The notes under the pieces are model-generated. The model saw only the letters and a program-made list of their open reading frames with translations, was not told where the DNA came from and ran no database searches. A stretch of 64,000 bases of DNA from VBDM01 sp035519135 (GTDB taxonomy: Bacteria; Pseudomonadota; Gammaproteobacteria; Burkholderiales; SG8-39): NCBI GenBank assembly GCA_035519135.1, contig DATIWX010000135.1:1-64000 (forward strand), written 5' to 3'. Position numbers and translations under genes: made by a program. Shown here one piece after another: positions 9,447-15,605 of this stretch. Position 1 is the first letter of the stretch. Every line of letters starts with the position of its first letter.

Positions 9447-9571
9447 AGTTGCGCGACGAGCTCGACGGGCAGCCCGGCGCGAATGGTGTTGTGGACCTCC
9501 GCGGCCGCCCCGGTGCGCACGACGACTTCGTGGGCGCGCTGCGAGTTCCTGACCGTGGCGGAAATCTCCAT
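9443..9571 (-). pseudogene. OsmC-like remnant with internal deletion
   Basis: A 42-residue frame starts MEISATVRNSQRAHEVVVRT and ends AEVHNTIRAGLPVELVAQL. The first half resembles the N-terminus of small OsmC-family proteins, and the second half resembles their C-terminal AEIHNTLRAG segment. The central part with the catalytic cysteines is missing, so about 100 residues seem to have been lost in frame. Its stop overlaps the monooxygenase start as ATGA, suggesting the intact gene was once translationally coupled to it. Family assignment is from memory of the conserved ends and needs a profile search. Confidence 0.5.
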
Positions 9572-9597
9572 CGTGAGCTCCATCTCGAGTTGGAACA

Positions 9598-9759
9598 TCA
9601 ACTGCTCGGGACATCTTCGACGCGCAACAGAGCGACGGCCTCGCTGATCGTCTGGGACGCGGCGCTGTACCCTGGGTATCGCATGACTCCGAGGGCGTCG
9701 GTACCGAAATAAAGCAGCGAGGAAAGGATGCCGCAGAGGAGCAAGGCTTTTTGTGCCAT
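9598..9759 (-). pseudogene. truncated DUF998-like membrane protein fragment
   Basis: A 53-residue frame reads MAQKALLLCGILSSLLYFGT, then RYPGYSAASQTISE, then a short unrelated tail and stop. The N-terminal helix and the PGYS..SQTISE segment resemble the beginning of DUF998 integral membrane proteins, which are normally about four times longer with several helices. The frame starts only six bases after the stop of the upstream membrane protein gene. It is probably a 5' fragment of a disrupted gene; whether a 53-residue peptide is still made cannot be judged. Confidence 0.45.
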
Positions 9760-9765
9760 CGTTCG

Positions 9766-10188
9766 CTAGGTCGGACCGGCGCCACTCGTCGAGCTCCGCC
9801 ACAGGCGCGATGTCGCCGCGCCGGCGACGGCGGAGACCAAGGGCAAGAAATAATCGACGGCGAGCAGAGCCACGGTCATGAGATCAAGGCCAGCGTAGAG
9901 AACCCGCTGAGTCAGCAGTGCGTGAATGACCATCGCAGCCATGGCTGCAACGAGCGCCCACGCTGCGCCGGCGCGCGGCCCCAGGACGCGCCCGAGCAGC
10001 AACCCGACCACAAAAAAGTACAGCAAGGTCGGCGCGACTCGCTCCAGTTCATTCGCAACGAGTCCGATCGGACTGACCGCCCGCTCGCTTGCTGTCGTGA
10101 CGGCCCACCAGTTCAGGAGCGCGAAGAAGATCACCGTCCAGCCCACGACCGCCAGCAGGGCGCCGACTAGAGCCTTGGTGTTGCGCAT
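9766..10188 (-). CDS. four-helix integral membrane protein, unknown function
   Basis: The 140-residue product has about four hydrophobic helices (8-28, 55-75, 80-100, 105-130) and a short polar C-terminus. I do not recognise the family. The ATG at 10188 is preceded by GGAGCAGGCG. It starts 11 bases after the 59-bp attC site, so it sits where the next cassette gene, or the first host gene after the array, would be. No attC follows it. A membrane location is all that can be stated. Confidence 0.7.
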   Translation of the reverse strand: MRNTKALVGALLAVVGWTVIFFALLNWWAVTTASERAVSPIGLVANELERVAPTLLYFFVVGLLLGRVLGPRAGAAWALVAAMAAMVIHALLTQRVLYAGLDLMTVALLAVDYFLPLVSAVAGAATSRLWRSSTSGAGPT

Positions 10189-10198
10189 CGCCTGCTCC

Positions 10199-10257
10199 GA
10201 TCTAGAGTTCGAGTTCAGCGGCTGCGGAAGGCAGTCCGCCGGAATGAAGGGTTAGTC
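10199..10257 (-). mobile_element. integron attC site (59-base element) with degenerate R' box
   Basis: Read on the minus strand immediately after the methyltransferase stop, this 59-base segment starts with an R''-like box GACTAAC and continues CCTTCATTCCGGCGG. The other arm is CCGCTGAACTCGAA. The two arms form an imperfect inverted repeat, and inside them GCGG-a-CTGC pairs with GCAG-CCGC around a short CTTCC loop with one unpaired A. This is the architecture of an attC folded as a single-strand hairpin. The expected R' core GTTRRRY is replaced by CTCTAGATC, so the site may be mutated or be the product of recombination at a secondary site. Confidence 0.6.
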
Positions 10258-10258
10258 C

Positions 10259-10720
10259 TCAGAGCCACCGACGAACCTTTACCTTGTAAGCCAAGTATTC
10301 GTTGCCGAACAGCTCTGAAAGCACCCTCTCTTCGGGAGCTATTTGGAACCGGCCGATGTACAAGCAGAAAGCCAACGGCCCGAGCAGTGCCCATGCTGAA
10401 GACAAGAAGACCGCCCAGGAAACAAGAACGAACAAGAGGCCGACGTACATCGGGTTCCGTGTAATACGGTAGACCCCAGAGCTGACCAGCGCAGTCGTCG
10501 AGTATGGCTTCATTGGGTTGATTGTCGTTCGCGCTCTGCGGAAGGACAATGCCCCTGCGATATCGAACGCGCCACCTGCCAAAGCCATCGCGATCGCCAC
10601 GGATTTGCGGATCATCGGCGGCAATTCAGGCAAGGGCACGAATGAGGCCACCGACCACATGGCAATCGCGACCGATAGTGCTACCAGCGGCGGTGGGATC
10701 TTGAGTTCAAGCGCGTGCAT
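10259..10720 (-). CDS. isoprenylcysteine/phospholipid methyltransferase-like membrane protein (cassette gene)
   Basis: The 153-residue product has four to five hydrophobic helices and the C-terminal region typical of the ICMT/phospholipid methyltransferase superfamily: GVYRITRNPMYVGLL followed by FQIAPEERVLSELFGNEYLAYKVKVRRWL-type residues, where the RNPMY and the EE..L...FG..Y motifs bind S-adenosylmethionine and form the active site. The natural substrate is unknown. The gene is bounded by attC sites at 10736-10804 and 10199-10257, its ATG lies 15 bases from the first and its stop one base from the second, so gene plus site form one integron cassette. Base composition is visibly less GC-rich than the flanks. 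Confidence 0.85.
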   Translation of the reverse strand: MHALELKIPPPLVALSVAIAMWSVASFVPLPELPPMIRKSVAIAMALAGGAFDIAGALSFRRARTTINPMKPYSTTALVSSGVYRITRNPMYVGLLFVLVSWAVFLSSAWALLGPLAFCLYIGRFQIAPEERVLSELFGNEYLAYKVKVRRWL

Positions 10721-10735
10721 AGGTACGACCCTAAG

Positions 10736-10804
10736 GCCTAACGCCCAAGCTAAGCCGTGGGCCCGCCGGGGGCGGGACTGTCTGCTTGAGCGCCCTGTTG
10801 GGCG
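10736..10804 (-). mobile_element. integron attC site, 69 bp
   Basis: On the minus strand the ends are R'' GCCCAAC (10804-10798) and R' GTTAGGC (10742-10736), both matching the attC consensus RYYYAAC and GTTRRRY and nearly complementary to each other. Inside, GCTCAAGC and GCTTAGCTTGGGC form the L boxes, with a GC-rich central stem. The site covers the last codons of the upstream cassette gene and ends 15 bases before the next gene, the usual position between two cassettes. No integrase gene is present in the window. Confidence 0.8.
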
Positions 10805-11151
10805 TAACCAGCTAGTTGCTGCCTACACATTGCTAACCATAACAGCAGGAAGCCCAGGAGTGCTCCGGCGCTGGCGATGCCAACCGGCCCATTCATGACG
10901 AGATACCAGAAGAACGGCAGAGTAAGAATGATGACGGCACCCATGACGAGCCGGAGAGACGACGGTCCAAACTTACCAACCGCGCTCAAAAAGCAAAGAA
11001 GAAAGAAAGCCAATGGAGTTGCCAGAGTAAAAACGACCGCTGGATTTGCACGGCCAGCTCCAAACCCGCTCATGCCGACGATGAAGAGGAACATGGCACC
11101 CCACCCAAGCAGGCCGCAAAAGCTCACCAAACCAACAAGCCATCTCAGCAT
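10750..11151 (-). CDS. four-helix membrane protein, unknown function (cassette gene)
   Basis: The 133-residue product has about four membrane helices (5-30, 38-58, 68-88, 92-112) and a Gln/Ala/Pro-rich tail. No family is recognised. The ATG at 11151 is used; an in-frame TTG at 11166 would add five residues. Neither has a clear ribosome site, which is common for cassette genes read from an external promoter. The 3' end lies inside the 69-bp attC, as is typical for integron cassettes. Codon use includes more A/T-ending codons than the neighbouring oxidase and dioxygenase genes, which supports foreign origin. Confidence 0.72.
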   Translation of the reverse strand: MLRWLVGLVSFCGLLGWGAMFLFIVGMSGFGAGRANPAVVFTLATPLAFFLLCFLSAVGKFGPSSLRLVMGAVIILTLPFFWYLVMNGPVGIASAGALLGFLLLWLAMCRQQLAGYAQQGAQADSPAPGGPTA

Positions 11152-11492
11152 GTCAGTGACGCGCAACAGTAAACAGTAAATAGTCTTCCCAAAACCGGCC
11201 TAATCTGGCGTGCCAGTCTACGCTCGGTGAAGTTGTCCTTCAAACTCACGGGGATGCAAACGCCGTCTTCGAGCTGTGGCCGCGATAGATTGTGCGAGAA
11301 GGGTCAAGTGTCTGTTCTGCCAAGGGGTGAAACCCCGCATGACGAAGGCCGGCTGAGGGCGCCGGTTTTCTGGTGCCGGCCGGAGCGGGGTGCCGCGGAC
11401 CTTTGATCCAGGTCAAATGCCGTGCGGGCGGGCACGGTAGGTTTGGCGTAGGTGCCGCGAGACGGCGCGTAGACTTGCGAGGCATTGCCGCC
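11152..11492 (+). other. intergenic stretch between cassette array and dioxygenase operon
   Basis: No convincing gene is visible in these 341 bases. The part next to the cassette gene is AT-richer, with a TAAACAGTAAATAG run, and shows no integrase and no attI or attC core that I can recognise. A perfect five-base hairpin GGGGT-gaa-ACCCC lies at 11324-11336. A longer inverted repeat, GGCCGGC at 11347-11353 against GCCGGCC at 11375-11381, encloses a second small stem with a TTTT loop. These may terminate leftward or rightward transcription, or be array debris. The FNR-type box follows at 11403. Confidence 0.5.
11403..11416. promoter_or_regulatory. FNR/ANR-type operator
   Basis: The sequence TTGAT-CCAG-GTCAA matches the FNR-family palindrome TTGAT-N4-ATCAA except for one base. 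Its centre is about 83 bases before the dioxygenase ATG, which leaves room for a class II promoter with the operator at -41.5. It probably controls the four-gene run 11493-15598. Confidence 0.72.
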
Positions 11493-12488
11493 ATGACCGA
11501 ACGCATCCAGGACGTCGCCCATCTGGGCAGGATCGAGCTGCTCACCCCGAAGATCGAGCGCACGCGCTGGTTTTTCGAAACGCTGCTGGGGATGGAGGTC
11601 GCGCACGAGGCGGGCAAGTCCCTCTATCTGCGCGGTTACGGCGATTACGCCTCGAGCACGCTCAAGCTCACGGAGTCGGACAGGCCCGGCATCGGCTTCA
11701 TTTCCTGGCGCACGGCGAGCCCCGAAGCTCTGGACCGCCGGGTGGCGGCGATCAAGAAGGCGGGCCTGGGCGACCGCTGGCACGAGGCGGAGTTCGGGCG
11801 CGGCGCGGCCTTCCGCTTCCGCGATCCCGACGGCCACCACATGGACGTGTACTACGAGGAGCAGAAGTACGTCGCGCCCGCGCACCTGCGCTCGACGCTC
11901 AAGAACCTGCCGATGAAGTACACCGCGCGCGGCGTGGACGTGAGGCGCCTCGACCACCTCGCGCTGCTGGCGCACGACGTCGGACCGAACCGCAAGTTCG
12001 CGCAGGACGTGCTCGGGTTCGCGCTGCGCGAGCAGGTGATCTTCGACCAGGGAAAGACCGAGCTCGGGTCCTGGCTCAGCCCTTCGCCCGTGCACCACCA
12101 GGTGGCCTACGTCGCCGACGCCAAGGGCGGGCACGGCCGGCTGCACCACATCTCGCTGTGGGTGGACAACCGCGAAGACGTGCTGCGCGCGGCCGACATC
12201 CTCGCGGAGAACGGCGTGTTCATCGAGGCCGGCCCCTCGAAGCACAACAATTCGCAGGGCTTCTACCTGTATTCCTACGAGCCCGGCGGAAACCGCGTCG
12301 AGGTCTACTCCGGCAGCTACCTGGTGTTCGCGCCGGACTGGGAGGTCGTGACCTGGAACGAGGACGAGCGCGGTACCGGCGTCTACTGGGGCTCGCCCCT
12401 GCCCGATAGCTTCATCACCTACGGCACGCCCGATGTGGCGGAGGAGATGGCCCTGGCGAGGAAGATCCCGGTTTTCGATCCGGTATAG
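11493..12488 (+). CDS. extradiol (catechol 2,3-dioxygenase-type) ring-cleavage dioxygenase, VOC fold
   Basis: This 331-residue protein has two vicinal-oxygen-chelate modules, as in type I extradiol dioxygenases that open catecholic rings with Fe(II). The C-terminal module shows the metal ligands H155 (RLDHLALL), H219 (RLHHISLW) and E270 (NRVEVYSG), and active-site candidates H202, H251 and Y258. Length is normal. The ATG at 11493 is preceded by a GAGG. It is the first gene after an FNR-type box, unusual for an enzyme that uses O2; the true substrate is unknown. The CNB-domain gene follows after 16 bases. Confidence 0.9.
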   Translation: MTERIQDVAHLGRIELLTPKIERTRWFFETLLGMEVAHEAGKSLYLRGYGDYASSTLKLTESDRPGIGFISWRTASPEALDRRVAAIKKAGLGDRWHEAEFGRGAAFRFRDPDGHHMDVYYEEQKYVAPAHLRSTLKNLPMKYTARGVDVRRLDHLALLAHDVGPNRKFAQDVLGFALREQVIFDQGKTELGSWLSPSPVHHQVAYVADAKGGHGRLHHISLWVDNREDVLRAADILAENGVFIEAGPSKHNNSQGFYLYSYEPGGNRVEVYSGSYLVFAPDWEVVTWNEDERGTGVYWGSPLPDSFITYGTPDVAEEMALARKIPVFDPV

Positions 12489-12504
12489 CCGGCCAGGAGC
12501 GGAC

Positions 12505-12993
12505 ATGGCGGACGCAACGAAACTTCAGCTGATGCGCGAGTCGGCGCTCGCGACGGAGCTCGATGCGAAGCAGTGCGCCGTGCTCGCTGATCTGGTCACG
12601 GTGCGCGACCTCGCCGACGGCGAGGTGCTGGTCGACGAGGGCGCGAGCGACGATCACGTGCACACCGTCGTGAGCGGAACGCTCGCGGTGGCGAAGCAGG
12701 TCCCGCCGGGAGGCCAGTGGATCAACCTGAACGTCCTCACCAAGGGCGACCTCGCCGGCGAGCTGGCTTTCATGGACGGCAAGCCGCACTACGCGGCTCT
12801 CCGCGCGGTCGGCCCGACCAGGATACTGAGCCTGAAGCGCGAAAGACTCGAATCGCTTCTCGGCAGCGAGCCGCTCATCGTCTATCGGGTGATGCGCGCC
12901 ATCTTCCGCGTCGTGCACGGCATACTGCATCGCATGGCGCTGCAGGCGAGCGAGCTCACCAATTACATCTACAAGCAGCACGGCAAATACTAG
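12505..12993 (+). CDS. cyclic nucleotide-binding domain protein without DNA-binding domain
   Basis: The 162-residue product has a CRP-type beta-roll (about residues 20-130), with GEVLVDEGASDDHVHTVVSGTLAV and GDLAGELAFMDGKPHYAALRA-type features (the phosphate-binding cassette region), followed by one long helix. No helix-turn-helix domain follows, so it cannot act as a normal CRP/FNR repressor or activator. It may sense a nucleotide or redox state and act on a partner protein, perhaps the kinase encoded next. A good AGGAG precedes the ATG. Function is inferred from fold only. Confidence 0.85.
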   Translation: MADATKLQLMRESALATELDAKQCAVLADLVTVRDLADGEVLVDEGASDDHVHTVVSGTLAVAKQVPPGGQWINLNVLTKGDLAGELAFMDGKPHYAALRAVGPTRILSLKRERLESLLGSEPLIVYRVMRAIFRVVHGILHRMALQASELTNYIYKQHGKY

Positions 12994-13011
12994 GGCCGGA
13001 GGTGATTGGGT

Positions 13012-14649
13012 ATGCTTCGGGGAACCGCCCTGAGTGGATTCCCCGCCGTGTCCCGTCCCAGCGAATCGGACCGCCTCCTCGCCGCCCTGCGCGAGCCTGC
13101 CTGCTACCCGCACGCGGCGGGGACGGTCGAGCTGATCGAGACCCATATCTCATGGGTGTTTCTCGCCGGCGAGTTCGCGTACAAGATCAAGAAGCCGGTG
13201 AACCTCGGATTCCTCGATTTCGGCACGCTCGAAAAGCGGCGTTTCTACTGCGAGGAGGAGCTGCGGCTCAACCGGCGCACGGCGCCGGGCCTCTACGTAG
13301 ACGTCGTTCCCGTCGCCGAGAGCCGGGACGGGCTGCGCGTGGGCGGGACGGGGAAGGCGATCGAGTACGCGCTCAGGATGCGGCGTTTCCCGCAGGAAGC
13401 CCTCGCCGATGCCGTGGCCCGGCGCGGCGAGCTGCGCGCCGCCCAGGCCGAAGCGATCGCCGCCGCCATCGCCGCGTTTCACGCCGGCATTCCGGCGGCG
13501 GCCCAGGATTCCGGATACGGTTCTCCCGACCATGTCACCGCGCCGGCGCTGGCCAACTTCGAGCAGCTCGGCGGGCTGGTCGCCGATCCGGCCGAGAGCG
13601 CCAGGCTCGAGGAGCTGCGCGACTGGACCCGGAACGAAGGCGCGCGGCTGCGCGAAACCTTCGCCGCGCGCAAGCGCGGCGGGTTCGTGCGCGAGTGCCA
13701 CGGCGACCTGCATCTCGGCAACATCGCGTTTCTCGAGGGGCGGCCCGTGCCGTTCGATTGCATCGAATTCGACCCGCGGCTCCGCTGGATCGACGTGATG
13801 AACGAAATCGCGTTCCTCGCGATGGATCTGCTCGAGCACGGGCTGAACGCGGCCGCCTGGCGGTTCCTGAACGCCTATCTCGAGACCACGGGGGACTACG
13901 CGGGCGTGCGGGTGCTGCGCTACTACCTCGTCTATCGCGCCACGGTGAGGGCGATGGTCGCCTGCATACGCCTGCATCAGCCGGGAGCCGGCGCGGCGGC
14001 GCAGGGCAGGGCGCACCGCGAGTACGGAGAGTATCTCGCGCTGGCGGGGTCGCTGGCCGGTTCTGCCCGGCGCGCGCTCATCGTGATGCACGGCCTGTCG
14101 GGTTCCGGCAAGACGACCGTGGCGCAGAGGATGTCGGAGAGCCTCGGCGCGGTGCGCGTGCGCTCCGATGTCGAGCGCAAGCGCCTGCACGGCCTGGCCG
14201 CCGGGGCGCGGACGCAGTCGCAGCCGTTCGGCGGGATCTACGCGCCCGAGGCCACGCGCCTGACCTACGCGAGGCTCGCGCAGGCGGCGCGCGACGTCGT
14301 CGAATCGCGATACGGCGTGATCGTCGATGCCGCTTTCCTGCGGCGCGCGGAGCGCGAGCAGTTCCGGGCGCTCGCCCGGGAGCTCGGAGCGCCGTTCCTG
14401 ATCGCGTCGTGCCGGGCCGGCGAGGCGGCGCTGCGCGCCCGCGTCGCGCGCAGAGAGACGGCGGCGAGCGATGCCTCCGAAGCCGGCGTGTCCGTGCTGG
14501 AGAATCAGCTCGCGACGCAGGAGCCGCTCGGCGCCGACGAGCTCGCGCACGCCGCGCTGATCGACACCGAGCGGGACGAAGCCGCCCTGGAGGAGGCGAT
14601 CGCGGGAATCGCAGGCCGCCTCGAGACCGCAGGCGCGACTGATGGCTGA
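13012..14649 (+). CDS. bifunctional aminoglycoside-phosphotransferase-like kinase / P-loop kinase
   Basis: The 545-residue protein joins an APH/choline-kinase-like domain (about 30-330; catalytic HGDLHLGN at 230-237, then IEFDPRLRWIDVMNE as metal-binding segment) to a C-terminal P-loop kinase domain (about 355-530; Walker A GLSGSGKT at 361-368). Homologues are widely annotated as AAA-family or APH-like proteins and often sit with stress genes; the substrate is unknown. A strong GGAGGTGA lies six bases before the ATG at 13012, which decides the start. The 3' end overlaps the DHH gene by eight bases. Confidence 0.85.
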   Translation: MLRGTALSGFPAVSRPSESDRLLAALREPACYPHAAGTVELIETHISWVFLAGEFAYKIKKPVNLGFLDFGTLEKRRFYCEEELRLNRRTAPGLYVDVVPVAESRDGLRVGGTGKAIEYALRMRRFPQEALADAVARRGELRAAQAEAIAAAIAAFHAGIPAAAQDSGYGSPDHVTAPALANFEQLGGLVADPAESARLEELRDWTRNEGARLRETFAARKRGGFVRECHGDLHLGNIAFLEGRPVPFDCIEFDPRLRWIDVMNEIAFLAMDLLEHGLNAAAWRFLNAYLETTGDYAGVRVLRYYLVYRATVRAMVACIRLHQPGAGAAAQGRAHREYGEYLALAGSLAGSARRALIVMHGLSGSGKTTVAQRMSESLGAVRVRSDVERKRLHGLAAGARTQSQPFGGIYAPEATRLTYARLAQAARDVVESRYGVIVDAAFLRRAEREQFRALARELGAPFLIASCRAGEAALRARVARRETAASDASEAGVSVLENQLATQEPLGADELAHAALIDTERDEAALEEAIAGIAGRLETAGATDG

Positions 14650-15598
14650 GATCGACGTCTTCAACGGCGACGCGGACGGCATGTGTTCGCTGCGCCAGCT
14701 TCGCCTCGCCGAGCCGGCCGACTCGCTGCTGGTCACCGGCCCGAAGCGGGACATCGCCCTGCTCGACCGCGTCCGGGCCGGGGCGGGCGACGTCGTGACC
14801 GTTCTCGACATCTCCCTCGAGCGCAACCGCGCGGCGCTGCTCGCGCTTCTCGGGCGCGGCGCGCGAGTGCGCTACTTCGATCATCACTTCGCGGGCGAGG
14901 TGCCCGTGCATCCGCGGCTCGAGGCCGTGCTCGACGCGTCGCCCGAGAGCTGTACCAGCGTGCTCGTCGACCGCCACCTCGGCGGGCGCTTCCGCGCCTG
15001 GGCTGTGGTCGGGGCCTTCGGCGACAATCTGGACGAGGTCGCGTTGCGCCTGGGCGGCTCGCTCGCCCTGGGCGCCGCGGAGCTGGAGAAGCTGCGCGAG
15101 CTGGGGCGCGGCCTCAACTACAACGCCTACGGCGGGAGCGAGTCCGACCTGCTGGTGCGTCCTGCGCGGCTGTACGGGCTGCTCGCCCAATACGAGGATC
15201 CGCTGAAGTTCGCCGCCAGGGAAAGGATCTTCAGGCGCCTGCAGGGCGCGATGCACGCGGATCTCAAGGCGGCCATGAGCGTGCCGCCGCACTGGTCGGG
15301 CGAGCGCGCCAGCGCGTACCTGCTCCCGAACCGCCCGTCCAGCCGCCGCGTCCTCGGCGTGTTCGCGAATCATCTTGCCCGCGTCGAGCCGCGCCGCGCG
15401 CACGCGGTGCTCGCACCCGAGTCGAACGGCGGCTACATCGTGAGCCTGCGCGTGCCCGAGACGAGCGGAACGAGCGCCGACGCCTTCTGCCGGGAATTCC
15501 CCTCCGGGGGCGGACGGCGCACCGCGGCGGGCATCGACGAGCTGCCCGAGGAGCGGCTGGCCGAGCTCGTCGAGCGGTTTGCCGCGACGTTCGGCTAG
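14642..15598 (+). CDS. DHH-family phosphoesterase
   Basis: This 318-residue cytoplasmic protein has the DHH metal-binding motifs NGDADG (residues 8-13) and YFDHHF (D80, H81, H82), and a C-terminal DHHA1-like RNA or nucleotide-binding segment with GGGRRTAAG near 290. DHH proteins hydrolyse phosphodiester bonds in short RNAs, cyclic dinucleotides or polyphosphate; the sequence does not show which. It overlaps the kinase gene and completes the run of four genes behind the FNR-type box. It converges with the RND operon. Confidence 0.85.
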   Translation: MAEIDVFNGDADGMCSLRQLRLAEPADSLLVTGPKRDIALLDRVRAGAGDVVTVLDISLERNRAALLALLGRGARVRYFDHHFAGEVPVHPRLEAVLDASPESCTSVLVDRHLGGRFRAWAVVGAFGDNLDEVALRLGGSLALGAAELEKLRELGRGLNYNAYGGSESDLLVRPARLYGLLAQYEDPLKFAARERIFRRLQGAMHADLKAAMSVPPHWSGERASAYLLPNRPSSRRVLGVFANHLARVEPRRAHAVLAPESNGGYIVSLRVPETSGTSADAFCREFPSGGGRRTAAGIDELPEERLAELVERFAATFG

Positions 15599-15605
15599 GT
15601 TCGGT

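Noticed and set aside
9447..9802. Longer frame of 119 codons extending the OsmC-like remnant upstream
   Set aside because: Residues before MEISATV are Arg/Pro-rich and antisense to nothing conserved; only the last 42 codons resemble a protein.
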